DNA of 64,000 bases. Origin: JAHEGP01 sp963792875 (GTDB lineage: Bacteria; Pseudomonadota; Gammaproteobacteria; Pseudomonadales; JAHEGP01). Positions 54,704 through 63,860 of this stretch are shown here, in pieces. The stretch is taken from the NCBI GenBank assembly GCA_963792875.1, contig CAWBXV010000002.1:558001-622000 (forward strand). Direction: 5' to 3'. How positions within the stretch are numbered: the first letter of the stretch is position 1; every line of letters starts with the position of its first letter. The position numbers and the translations under genes are program-made. The notes under the pieces were generated by a model, which made no database searches, was not told where the DNA came from, and saw only the letters and a list, made by a program, of their open reading frames with translations.

Positions 54704-54904
54704 TCAGAACGGGACAGCCCTGTCTTCATCATCAAAATCTGCCGTATCGGCAATCAGACGAAGAGATACCCCAAGCGACTCACAGTGGTTTTTCACTATC
54801 TCGCTGTATATTCGTTTTTCTTCTGGCTTTCTGGCCTTCTCCATGGCCCTCAATGCGGCGTTGACCTCATTGAAGATACCCTGCATCAATTTTTCTGCAT
54901 CCAT
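54704..54904 (-). CDS. Small hypothetical protein, 66 aa
   Basis: A charged helical protein (MDAEKLMQGIFNEVNAALRA start, end DFDDEDRAVPF) with one cysteine. I do not recognise it. AGGGG ten bases before the ATG at 54904 and balanced codon use support a gene. It lies alone between the CDF exporter and the cold-shock gene, on the same strand. Confidence 0.5.
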   Translation of the reverse strand: MDAEKLMQGIFNEVNAALRAMEKARKPEEKRIYSEIVKNHCESLGVSLRLIADTADFDDEDRAVPF

Positions 54905-55064
54905 TATCAGAACGCCCCTGGATTATCGCCAATTCCGGGGTTGTTCCATTGAAACCATCAGAGTAAAGCAACGTCGTAGCGCCTATGCTTCTGCGCACGA
55001 CGAGGTGCACACGGGCGCGCCGGATGGCGCGTCCGCATACTGCAACTCGATGCAGCTTGGCCCC

Positions 55065-55271
55065 TTAAAGAGGGACGACTTTATTGGCGCAGGGCCCTTT
55101 CTGGCCCTGGCCGACTTCAAACTCGACAGCCTGGCCGTCATTCAGCGTTGCATAGCCCCCGCCACTTTGAATCTCTGAGTGATGAACGAAAAGGTCCTTG
55201 CCGCCACCCTCCGGGGTGATGAAACCAAAACCTTTATCGGCATTGAACCACTTAACGGTACCTTTACTCAT
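55065..55271 (-). CDS. Cold-shock domain protein (CspA family)
   Basis: A 68-residue single-domain RNA/DNA chaperone. RNP1 is KGFGFI and RNP2 is DLFVHHSEI, both intact, with the usual N-terminus MSKGTVKWFNADKG. It has no extra domains. The 5' untranslated region is AT-rich. Whether it is cold-induced cannot be told. Confidence 0.95.
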   Translation of the reverse strand: MSKGTVKWFNADKGFGFITPEGGGKDLFVHHSEIQSGGGYATLNDGQAVEFEVGQGQKGPCANKVVPL

Positions 55272-55380
55272 TTGATCTACTCAGCATATTGGTGAAATTA
55301 TCGGAAATTTATCTTCGAATTCACCGGTTCGAACATAAAGCTTACGAGTTTACAAGGACAGCTATAACGCCGCTTCTGCG

Positions 55381-55533
55381 TTATTCAGACCCGGGCAATT
55401 CGCCGGCCGGTGGCTGGGTGGATGCAGTTTCACCAACATCCTGGTCCAATTTCTTTTTGCGCTTCTCCTCCTTTTTTTTCTTTTTTGCAAGCTCCTTCTG
55501 GCGCTTTTCAAAACTGTAATTGGGCTTCGCCAT
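55381..55533 (-). CDS. Lysine-rich conserved small protein, 50 aa
   Basis: A 50-residue, very basic protein: MAKPNYSFEKRQKELAKKKK start, then an acidic/polar tail. This MAKPNYxFEKRQxELAKKKK type recurs in gammaproteobacteria as an uncharacterised family. GAGGAA precedes the ATG at 55533; a 46-codon longer reading is rejected. It probably binds nucleic acid or ribosome, by composition only. A short AACGC/GCGTT hairpin overlaps its stop. Confidence 0.7.
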   Translation of the reverse strand: MAKPNYSFEKRQKELAKKKKKEEKRKKKLDQDVGETASTQPPAGELPGSE

Positions 55534-56238
55534 TACGTTCCTCGTTGAATATTCAATGTGGGTGGCATCTGTGAACAGTGGTAAAGCCGCGACAGCCATG
55601 CGCAGCCGCACAGCACCAAAGCAGGGTTGAGCGCCTGGCCAGGGGGCCCAATCGATAGCGTGATTCAGCACAGTGCTTCAGGACTGCATTTCGATTGCTT
55701 TCAAATGCAGCCTTCAATTTTTTGAAATAGCGGACAACCTGTGCGATAACACCATGAATTTCTTCATAATTAATAACCATGTGGCACTTCCAGCCGTTGC
55801 TTTACCCAGCTGGCACCGATGACTTACGATCCCTGGCCCACGCAAGCTCTAGAGATACCCATGGGCAATGCCAACTCTTCAGGGGCCGCCTCTAACACCA
55901 CTGCTTTTTCATTGCCTAATAGTACTGGATTAGAGTGCCCAAATCACCTGTGAAGGCTTCGCCGCATTCTGCACGCGCCGGATGGCACCCGATGCGGCAA
56001 GCAACGAAAGCCGCATGGGAGTGGCAGCCCTCCATCGACTGCGCGCGAGCGACCTGAAGACCCGGCTGCCGGACAGGGCGGCGACGCAGCACCAGGCACC
56101 CGGCAGCATTGGATCACTGAGGTTCCGAGGGCAGGCCGGCAGGAAGCGGGCACGAGACTGTCAGGCCCGGGCGGATGGCGTGTGCTAACGTCGCCCGCAG
56201 CGGCCGACCGCAAGGAGGTCCGGCACAATCCGGCTTGG
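55534..56238. other. Gene-poor stretch with no confident gene
   Basis: This 705-bp stretch has no gene I can support. A 75-codon minus-strand frame at 55553-55780 begins plausibly (MVINYEEIHGVIAQVVRYFK, with GGAAG before its ATG) but its last half looks random, so it may be a gene remnant. The part from 55920 to 56230 is GC-rich again and shows no repeats, tRNA or terminator. Confidence 0.45.
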
Positions 56239-56751
56239 TCAACCATTGGCCATAAATCCCTCATGGAAAGTTACCGTACCTTGAGGCATGCGCCCGTCAA
56301 AGGACAGCGCGAAGAAGACCTCTTGCGGCACCCCCTCGCAGACAAGCGTCGACACATTGTCAAATCCGAATTTCTGGTAGTACTGTGGATGCCCAACGAG
56401 ACAGCACCCTTGAGCATGCCGTTCCTTGAGCCTTTTCAGACCTTCTTCGATCAGGGCCTTGCCAATGCCCTGGCGCTGATATTCCGGCAGCACCGAAACA
56501 GGCCCCAGTCCGTACCAGTTTTGTGCGCCGTTCGAAATCCTCAGGGGTGAAAACGCGATATGTCCGACCACGCGTCCACCCCGCTCTGCAACGAGCGATA
56601 TCGTCAGGGCGCCGGCGGCCCTCAGCGCCGCTATGACAAACTGCTCGGTGTGATCGCTAATATCAAGGGTCTCAAATGCAGCTGCAGTCACCTCGCTTAT
56701 TGCGCTCACATCCGCCTGCGCTTCACTCCTGATTGACACATCCAGACGCAT
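56239..56751 (-). CDS. GNAT-family N-acetyltransferase (YhbS-like)
   Basis: A 170-residue acyl-CoA N-acyltransferase. The acetyl-CoA-binding segment is LPEYQRQGIGKALIEEGL, following strand 4 (YGLGPVSV). HPQYYQKFGFDN is the YhbS-type C-terminal motif. The substrate is unknown. It begins 92 bp after the end of the ferritin-like pseudogene. It is intact, unlike that neighbour. Confidence 0.88.
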   Translation of the reverse strand: MRLDVSIRSEAQADVSAISEVTAAAFETLDISDHTEQFVIAALRAAGALTISLVAERGGRVVGHIAFSPLRISNGAQNWYGLGPVSVLPEYQRQGIGKALIEEGLKRLKERHAQGCCLVGHPQYYQKFGFDNVSTLVCEGVPQEVFFALSFDGRMPQGTVTFHEGFMANG

Positions 56752-56842
56752 GAGAACTTACTTTCCCCACCTCGATTACTAACGTTTTAGCCGTGAGGCG
56801 CCAACCGACAGCAGCGCGGTGAACGACTGCACGAGCGCCTGG

Positions 56843-57613
56843 TCAGGCATAACGCAAAAACTGCCTCACAACCAGGATGGCCAGCACGTCTATGATGACC
56901 TTATTCACCCAGCTCCCGGTTTTTATTGGATGAAACAGCATTCGTTTGGCCTCCTTGAATTGAAAATGCTCTTTCATTACGCCCGCCGCGAATCCCAAAT
57001 ATTTTTCATAACTCCACGGTAACAAAGAGGGCGTGCTCAACCAATTGCCATTGAGGGGTGCAGATGCCAAAGCGATATCTTCATCGCGAACCAGTTCACT
57101 TCGAGCGAGCAGCGTTCTTGCCTTACTCAGAAAGCTATTCTTTTCTGTCGCTTCATACCGTCTGTGCAGGTTTCTGAATTCTCGCTAGCGCCTGACTTCA
57201 TCAGTGCTCATACGCTTGAGGAGCGCTGTGAGTTGGGGGTCGGTCGAATAATCTGCAAGACAGCGATATATCATTGCAGCCTCAGTTTCTGTTACACATC
57301 TCGCCAATGCCTCCAGCCCTATTGAACGCCTGAGGTTTTCGGTGGCGCAGCGCGGTATATACCGTTTGGAAAAGTCTTCAAATCCTCAATCCCACTGATA
57401 ATCCGGCCAATTTTCCTCTACATACCTTTTCATCAGCCTCCCATGTTCTTGTTCCTCTGGCAGCCATCAATGCTCCAGCCATTCTTTCGTGCCAGGATCA
57501 CAGTCACAAAAGGGCTCCAGATTCTCCACCTATGTATCAACTCTGCTCTCAAGGAACGAGATGATCGTGCAAGAGTGAAAGAAGTAGGTTTCGATATCGC
57601 TCCGTCTTTCCAC
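56843..57613 (-). pseudogene. Ferritin-like di-iron protein pseudogene with four in-frame stops
   Basis: One continuous minus-strand frame of about 257 codons reads as a helical di-iron protein. It includes EEQEHGRLMKRYVEENWP, then TETEAAMIYRCLADYS, MSTDEVR and REFRNLHRRYEATEKN, ending FLRYA. The E-x2-H and later carboxylates fit a ferritin-like fold. It is interrupted by TAG at 57530-57532, TGA at 57467-57469, TGA at 57386-57388 and TAG at 57185-57187, yet I see no frameshift. Both TGAs fall where tryptophan would fit. The left boundary is a possible GTG at 57613; the true start may be lost. It is nonfunctional unless the stops are sequencing errors or read through. Confidence 0.78.
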
Positions 57614-57711
57614 ATTGATACCTGCCGGATAATGTTGCGAAGGCGCTCACTGTTGTCCGGGCGCGGTGATTATTGATGCGGCCCGCTTCAGTCTGGAAGC
57701 GCATCGTTCAT

Positions 57712-59866
57712 TCATTCGGCTGGCAATGCCACCGGCTCGACCCGCACCGCCGTGGAACTGAGCGGGGGCATGCCGGAGAACGGGTCGGTGCGGCGGTGAT
57801 CCACCAGCAGGTTGCGGTTGACGCCGGCCGCCCAGGGCTCGGCGCCACCGGCCGGGTCGAACACCCGGGAGCCCCAGCCGTGCTGGACGCAGACCGTGCC
57901 GGGTCGCAGCAGATCCGACAGCTCGGCGCGCAGCTCGATGCTGCCCACCGCGGATGTCACCCGCACCAGGGCACCGTCCTGTACGCCCAGTCGCTGCGCA
58001 TCCTGCGGGTGCAGCTCGCAGCGGTTTTCCTGCTCGCGCCGCCGCATATTGGGCAGGTCCATGAGCCAGGAGTTCATCATGTCGTTGCTGCGCTTGCTGA
58101 TCATCAGCAGGGGAAAGTCGACGCTGGCGGCGGCCGGCGGGCGAGCCAGCAGGCGCTCCAGCTCGGCGACGAACGGCGCCGGCGCAATCTGGATGCGGCG
58201 GCGCCCCATCTGCCGCTGCAGGCCGCCGTAGATCTTCGGCCGGTAGTTGAAGCCGTGCGGGTGGCGCTGCAGTTCGCTCCAGCTCACGCTGCGGCCCATG
58301 CCCAGCATCATGCGCTCCAGCGTCGCCGGGCTCAATGCCAGACCGGGCCGATCGAGCTTCTGCGCCAGCCAGCGCGAGCCCCTGATGGCCCCGTTGAAGC
58401 CCCTGCGCCCCATCATGGGCACGTCCATGGCCAGGGCCAGGTCGGTGAAGAACTGCCACTCGGGCCGCACCCCCGGCGGCGGCTGCAAGGCCTGGGCACC
58501 GTACTGGATGTGGGGCTGATCCATGCCGCCGGCCAGGTTGAACACCAGCTCGCCCCGCTCGAGCCAGTGCACGCCCGGGATCAGCCAGTGCGCGTGGCGG
58601 TGGCTCTCGCGCTGCACCAGAATCCACCGCCACCAGGCAGTCGAGGCCGGCCAGCGCCCGGTCCAGCACTGCGCCGTTGGGGCCGGACACCACCGGGTTG
58701 CCGCAGTGGATGATCATGGCCTTGACCTGACCCGGCCCCGGGGTGGCGATCTCCTCGGGCAGCTCGGCCAGGGCGCGATAGCCCATCACCGTGGGCAGTC
58801 CGCGCACCCGGCTGCGGGTCTCCGGCGGCATGCTCTTGCGCGAGAACTCGGTCATATTGACGTAGCCCGCGTCCCAGCGGCGGCCGCCGGGCTGGTCGAG
58901 GTGGCCGGTGACGATATCCAGCACCAAGCCCAGCCAGTGGGCGATGGTGCCGGTCTCGTGCATGGACACGCCGGTCTGGGTGAGGCACATGCCGCGCCGC
59001 GCCGCGGCGAACTCCCGGGCGATGGACGCGATGGTCTCGACCCCGACGCCGCAACGCTGCGCCAGCTCAGCCGGATCCGCGCCCGTTGCCAGCGCCTGCA
59101 GGCGCGCCAGCTGGTCCTGCGGCAGCCGCGCCAGCGCCTCGCTGCGAGCCAGTCCCTCCCTGAAGATCACCCCCAGCAGGCCCAGCAGCAGGGCCCAGTC
59201 CTGTCCCGGCGCGATCGGCACGTGCGCGCTGGCCTGGCGGGCCGTGCGCGTGCGCCGCGGATCCACTACCACCACGCGCGCTCCCCGCGCCATGGCCCGG
59301 CGGGCGCGGTTCCAGCCATCGCTGGCGCTGCCCAGCCAGCTGAATTTGCTCTCGGCCGGGTTCATGCCCACCAGCAGCATGTAGTCGGCGTTGTCGACGT
59401 CGGGATTGAAGGGCACGAACACGAGACCGAACAGCGCCTGACTCACCACGTGGTTGTTGTTCTGGTCGATGGAGCACACGCTGTAGCGGTTGCGCGTGCC
59501 CAGCCCCTCGAAAAAGCCCATGGAGAAGGCGATGCCCGAGGTGAAGCCCAGCGGGTTACCGTAGTAGTAGCCCACGGCGTCGGCGCCATGGCGCTCGACC
59601 AGCGGCTTGAGCTGCGCGGCGATGCCGTCGATGGCCTCCTCGTAGCTCACCGGCACATAGCGATCGCCCTGCCGCTTCATCGGCGAGGTGATGCGCCGCG
59701 GATGCTCGACCAGCTCCTGGGCCGTCAGGCCCTTGCTGCAGGCGTCGCGCCAGGTCTGCGGGTTGGATCGATCGGCGCGGATGCGCTGCACCCGGTTGTC
59801 CCGCACCTCCACCGCGAGCGCGCAGTTGGCCTCGCAGTAGCGGCAGGTGGTGTAGACAGTATCCAT
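57712..59866 (-). pseudogene. Molybdopterin oxidoreductase, frameshifted
   Basis: A bis-MGD molybdoenzyme of about 718 residues, interrupted once. The N-terminal half (from ATG 59866) has a [4Fe-4S] motif Cys8, Cys11, Cys15 and Cys43 (CRYCEANC, then DACSKG), and MoCo segments such as MLLVGMNPAESKFSW and VVVDPRRTRTA. After LDCLVAVD, near 58621-58624, the frame shifts. Removing one T from GATTCTGG restores LVQRESHRHAHWLIPG. The second frame then runs to 57712 with the dinucleotide-binding domain (GWGSRVFDPAGG). No beta or gamma subunit is adjacent. It is either a recent pseudogene or an assembly error. Confidence 0.85.
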
Positions 59867-59908
59867 GCCAGATTCCCTGCAGGCCTGTGGGGTGGCGGAG
59901 CGCTGCCC

Positions 59909-61156
59909 TCAGGGCGTCGCCGCTGCGGGCGTGGAGCGCTCCTTGCTCATGCTCCTGGGCGGCGCGCCCAGCAGCTCGGCGGCCATGCGGCGCACGTCCT
60001 CGAGCGTCAGCGCATCGTCATGGGCCATCATGCGGCGCAGCAGCTCCATCACGTCGTAGCGGCCCTTGCTGGCCTGCTTCAGCTCCAGATCGAGGTCGTG
60101 CAGCAGGGCCACGGCCCTGGCCGTGACCGCGCCGTGTGAATTGGCGGTCTGCAGGCTCGCCACCGCCTTGCCGCGTTCGCGCATGTGGCTGATGGCCCTG
60201 TTGTAGCGCGCCGGGGTGATGGTACCCGTTTCTCGCATCACGCGCAGCGACAGATACTCCGCCACGCCCTCGTCGATCCAGTCCTCCTCGGGCGCGGCGT
60301 TGACCGGAAACAGCACGTGGGCGAATTCGTGCAGCAGCGGGCTGCTGCCGTCTTCGCTGATCAACGGCAGATCGGCGTGCAGGAACAGCGAATTGGGCGC
60401 CGACCGCCCACCGCGCCACAGCGGGTCGGGGCCCGACACCACCAGCAGGCGTTGGGGGTGCAGCGGCGTCTGCTGCAGGTACCAGGCCAGATTCCAGTTG
60501 AGCATCGCCATCATGCTCAGGCGCTGGGCGCCCGCCCCCACCGGCGCGGCGACGGCCATCTGCACGCCGGCGACGCTATCCCGGCGGATGCCCAGGTCGC
60601 CGACCAGGATCCAGCCGGTGGGGCGGTGGAACTTGCGGCCGTGGCTCCTTACCTTCCAGCCGCCCTTGCCGTCCCGGCGATAGGGCGTGATCTGATCCCA
60701 GCCCTCAGGCACGCGCAGGGTGAGCACGCTGCGCGAGACCGCGCCGTCGACGAAGTCGATCCTGATCGTGGGAAACACGTCGTCGCCCCGGAAGATCGCC
60801 CACTTCGGGGTGACCAGGCCATCGTAGCCGGAACCGCTGCGGTGGTTGACCGTCACCTCGTAGCGCAAGCGCCCGCCCTGCGGCGGCGGCTCCCAGAACA
60901 CCACGCCGCCATCCTCGCTGAAGCGGCCGCTGGCGTCGATGAGGCGATAGCGCTCGGCGGGCATGCGCAGGCGCAGCGACCGCACGATGCGGGTGGACTG
61001 CTCGATGTCGATGGTGCCGATGGCGCGGTCGCCGGCGCCGAGCTCGAGGGTGAATTCCGCCCCATAGTTCAGGGGCTCTGCCGCCGGCAGCGCGCCGCAG
61101 AAGAGGCTGCCCAGCAACCATGTGAGCAACAGTGTCGGCAGCCGGGATCGTGTCAT
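59909..61156 (-). CDS. Secreted gluzincin-like (M1/M61-type) putative peptidase
   Basis: A 415-residue protein with a signal peptide (LPTLLLTWLLGSLFCGALPAA). A beta-rich N-terminal region (residues 30-190) precedes a zinc-peptidase core with His276-Glu277-x-x-His280 (LLHEFAHVLFP) and the third ligand Glu296 in WIDEGVAEYLSLR. The E lies 16 residues after the second His, slightly closer than in M1 enzymes. This suits the M61-like group or a divergent M1. The C-terminal helices end in an Ala/Pro tail. It lies 42 bp upstream of the broken molybdoenzyme gene on the same strand. Confidence 0.78.
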   Translation of the reverse strand: MTRSRLPTLLLTWLLGSLFCGALPAAEPLNYGAEFTLELGAGDRAIGTIDIEQSTRIVRSLRLRMPAERYRLIDASGRFSEDGGVVFWEPPPQGGRLRYEVTVNHRSGSGYDGLVTPKWAIFRGDDVFPTIRIDFVDGAVSRSVLTLRVPEGWDQITPYRRDGKGGWKVRSHGRKFHRPTGWILVGDLGIRRDSVAGVQMAVAAPVGAGAQRLSMMAMLNWNLAWYLQQTPLHPQRLLVVSGPDPLWRGGRSAPNSLFLHADLPLISEDGSSPLLHEFAHVLFPVNAAPEEDWIDEGVAEYLSLRVMRETGTITPARYNRAISHMRERGKAVASLQTANSHGAVTARAVALLHDLDLELKQASKGRYDVMELLRRMMAHDDALTLEDVRRMAAELLGAPPRSMSKERSTPAAATP

Positions 61157-61265
61157 GGTGGGTCGGTTCCGCTATCAATCGGAGGCAGGCCTGCGCGGCC
61201 CGTGGCGCTCGAGTATAAACACTGCCCTTTCCCCAAGGCAATGCGCCGCAGCGGCCGAGCCGCAG

Positions 61266-61295
61266 TTGCCGGGCTGCAGGGCTTGCGTTTATAGT
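61266..61295 (+). promoter_or_regulatory. Candidate sigma70 promoter of the DUF808 gene
   Basis: TTGCCG (61266-61271) and TATAGT (61290-61295, five of six) are separated by 18 bp, 37 bp before the GTG start. This is the best consensus-like promoter near this gene. Confidence 0.45.
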
Positions 61296-61332
61296 CGTTG
61301 AACATCCCGCAATAACAATAAGGAGCAAGCCA

Positions 61333-62295
61333 GTGGCCGGAGCGAGTCTGCTCACACTGATCGACGATATCGCCACTCTGCTCGACGATATCTCCGTAAT
61401 GACCAAGGTCGCCGCGCGCAAGACCGCGGGCGTGCTGGGTGACGACCTGGCGCTCAATGCCCAGCAGGTCACCGGCGTCAGGGCCGAGCGGGAGATTCCC
61501 GTAGTGTGGGCCGTCGCCAAGGGCTCCCTCAAAAACAAGCTGATCCTGGTGCCCGCCGCCCTTGCCATCAGCGCCGTGGCGCCATGGGCCATCACCCCGC
61601 TGCTGATGCTGGGCGGTGCCTTTCTGTGCTTCGAGGGCTTCGAGAAAATCGCCCACCACTGGCTGGGGCATGCGGAAGAGGATGCCACGCACCACCACCA
61701 GCAGCTGCAGGCATTGGCAGACCCCACGATCGACATGGTGCAGATGGAGCGCGACAAGATCAGGGGCGCCGTGCGCACCGATTTCATCCTTTCGGCAGAG
61801 ATCATCGTGATCGCGCTGGGCACCGTGCGGGAAGCTGCTTTCACCCAGCAGGTGCTGGTCGTGTCGCTGATCGCCGCCGTGATGACCGTGGGCGTCTACG
61901 GCATCGTCGCCGGCATCGTCAAGCTGGACGACGCCGGCCTGTATCTGATGAAGAGCAGCCGCCCCGGGCCGCGGGGCCGTTTCAGGCGCGCTGTCGGGCA
62001 GGCCATACTCAGCTTCTGCCCCTATCTGATGAAGACCCTGTCCGTGGTCGGCACCGCCGCCATGTTCCTGGTCGGCGGCAGCATCCTGCTGCACGGCATC
62101 CCGGGCACACACGACCTGATGCACCACATCGTCGAGGCGGCGCGCGCGCTGCCGCTGGGCGAGGTGGCAGCGGTCCTGACGCCCACCCTGATCAACGGGC
62201 TGGCGGGCGTGCTGGCCGGCGCTATCGTGGCGGCGCTGGTGAGCGTGCTGCAGCGGCTACTGCCGAAGTCGGCGGGCAAACCCGAGCGCCACTGA
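61333..62295 (+). CDS. DUF808 (YedI-like) membrane protein
   Basis: A 320-residue inner-membrane protein of the YedI/DUF808 family. The N-terminal soluble part (LLTLIDDIATLLDDISVMTK) is highly conserved in the family. Then come about six hydrophobic segments, with FEGFEKIAHH between the first two. GTG at 61333 is the start, with AAGGAG nine bases before it. The family has no settled function. The gene is monocistronic and convergent with the aldehyde dehydrogenase (12 bp apart). Confidence 0.92.
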   Translation: MAGASLLTLIDDIATLLDDISVMTKVAARKTAGVLGDDLALNAQQVTGVRAEREIPVVWAVAKGSLKNKLILVPAALAISAVAPWAITPLLMLGGAFLCFEGFEKIAHHWLGHAEEDATHHHQQLQALADPTIDMVQMERDKIRGAVRTDFILSAEIIVIALGTVREAAFTQQVLVVSLIAAVMTVGVYGIVAGIVKLDDAGLYLMKSSRPGPRGRFRRAVGQAILSFCPYLMKTLSVVGTAAMFLVGGSILLHGIPGTHDLMHHIVEAARALPLGEVAAVLTPTLINGLAGVLAGAIVAALVSVLQRLLPKSAGKPERH

Positions 62296-62306
62296 GGCCG
62301 CTGCCG

Positions 62307-63860
62307 CTACCAGAAGATGCGCATCATGGCCAGCATGCGGCCAAAGGCCGTGCCGTAGAGGAAGCCCAGGAAGCGCTGGAAATTCCTGTCGTCCTTGTCG
62401 CTCTTGGGGTACAGGCCGCCGTATTTTCCGCCGAAGCGGTCGATCTGCACGGGTTGGGCATGGCAATAACTGCGCAGGCCGGCAGCACCGTTGACCTGCC
62501 CCACGCCGCTGGCTTTGCGGCCGCCGAAGGGCGCCTCGATGGTGCCGTAGGACGAGGCCATGGAGTTGATATCCACGCAGCCGGTCTGGATGCTGGTGCC
62601 GATCCGCCGCGCCTTGTCGATATCCGTACTCCAGACGCTGGCCGTGAGGCCGTAATGAGTGCCATTGGTGCGGGCGACGGCCTCTTCGGCATCGGCCACC
62701 GGCACGATGCACATGACCGGGCCGAAGGTCTCCTCGTTGAGGCAGCGCATGTCGGGCGTGAGCCCGCTGAGCACCGTCGGCTCGAAGTAGAGGCCCTTGA
62801 GCGATGGGTTGCGCCGGCCGCCCGCCAGCACCCGGGCGCCCTTGTCGATGGCATCCTGCACCTGCGCCTCGACTTCCCGCAGCTGGTCCTCGGTATAGAG
62901 GGCGCCGACGTCGAATTCGCCCCGATCGGACTGCCGCAGACTCCGCGCCAGCTCGACGACCTTGGCGGTGAAGGCCTCGGCGACCGCCTCCTCGACGTAG
63001 ACGATCTCGTTGCCGCCGCAATACTGCCCCGCGTTGAGGAAGTTACCGGCCAGCGCACCGGCAGCGGCGTGATCGAGGTTGGCATCCGCGCAGACGATGA
63101 AGGGGTTCTTACCGCCCAGTTCCAGCGAGAACGGAATGAAGCGCTCGCCGCAGGTCACCGCCACCTGGCGGCCAATGCCCTCGCTGCCGGTGAACGACAG
63201 CTTGTCGACCCCGACCTCGAGCAGCGCCTGCCCGGTCGCGCCATCACCCTGAATGATGGTCACCAGCCCCTCCGGCAGCCCCGCGGCCTCGAACAAAGTA
63301 CCCACGATGCCCCCGGAAAAGGCCGTGGCGGAGGACGGTTTGATCAACACGGCGTTGCCCGCCAGCAGGGCCTGCACCGTCGGGTTGAGCGACAGGATAA
63401 ACGGCGCATTCCAGGGGCTGACCACGCCGACCACACCCAGCGGCTGATAGTGGATCTCCAGCTTCTTGGTCATGCCGATCAGCCCGTGCAGCCGGCGCCG
63501 CTCCGGCTTCAGCTGCTTCGCGGCCTTTCTGGCATGATAAAGCATGGCGTCGCAGGCGGTGAGGATATCCATCATCAACGCCTCATTGCGCGTCTTTGGC
63601 GTCTCCTTGAGGATGATGTCGATAAACTCATCCTGGCGCGACACCAGCACGTCCAGCGCCTTGAGCACATAGCTGGCGCGTTCCTCCACCGGCCGCTTCG
63701 CCCAGGCCTGCTGGGCGGCGCGCGCCTTGACCAGGGCGGCCTTCACGTCCTCGGGGGTCAGCGCCTCGATCTCGCCGATGGGCTCCAGATCCGCGGGACT
63801 GATCAACTGCAGCCGACGTCGCTGACCTGCCGGGGTTTCCAGTTTCTTGACGATTGCCAT
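62307..63860 (-). CDS. Aldehyde dehydrogenase family protein
   Basis: A 517-residue NAD(P)-dependent aldehyde dehydrogenase. Catalytic residues: Asn151 (SPWNAPF), Lys174 (IKPSS), Glu247 (LELGGKNPF) and the nucleophile Cys281 in NAGQYCGGNE. The C-terminus is about 40 residues longer than in short ALDHs and ends in a hydrophobic tail (FLYGTAFGRMLAMMRIFW), which may tether it to membrane. It resembles succinate-semialdehyde or fatty-aldehyde types; the tail makes a lipid aldehyde plausible. The ATG is at 63860. No operon partner is in the window. Confidence 0.93.
   Translation of the reverse strand: MAIVKKLETPAGQRRRLQLISPADLEPIGEIEALTPEDVKAALVKARAAQQAWAKRPVEERASYVLKALDVLVSRQDEFIDIILKETPKTRNEALMMDILTACDAMLYHARKAAKQLKPERRRLHGLIGMTKKLEIHYQPLGVVGVVSPWNAPFILSLNPTVQALLAGNAVLIKPSSATAFSGGIVGTLFEAAGLPEGLVTIIQGDGATGQALLEVGVDKLSFTGSEGIGRQVAVTCGERFIPFSLELGGKNPFIVCADANLDHAAAGALAGNFLNAGQYCGGNEIVYVEEAVAEAFTAKVVELARSLRQSDRGEFDVGALYTEDQLREVEAQVQDAIDKGARVLAGGRRNPSLKGLYFEPTVLSGLTPDMRCLNEETFGPVMCIVPVADAEEAVARTNGTHYGLTASVWSTDIDKARRIGTSIQTGCVDINSMASSYGTIEAPFGGRKASGVGQVNGAAGLRSYCHAQPVQIDRFGGKYGGLYPKSDKDDRNFQRFLGFLYGTAFGRMLAMMRIFW

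Noticed and set aside
55553..55780. 75-codon minus-strand frame starting MVINYEEIHGVIAQV
   Set aside because: Only the first half looks protein-like; the rest is Cys/His/Arg-rich and random. Kept as a possible remnant in the gap note.
56765..56845. Integron attC-like imperfect inverted repeats (AACGTTTTAGCC with GGCATAACG; AGGCGC with GCGCCT) next to the GNAT gene
   Set aside because: The outer boxes do not fit RYYYAAC/GTTRRRY, the site after the GNAT gene lacks a matching arm, and no integrase or repeated copies are present.
57386..57469. TGA read as tryptophan (alternative code) in the ferritin-like gene
   Set aside because: Many intact genes in the window end in TGA, and two TAG stops also interrupt this frame, so gene decay is the simpler reading.
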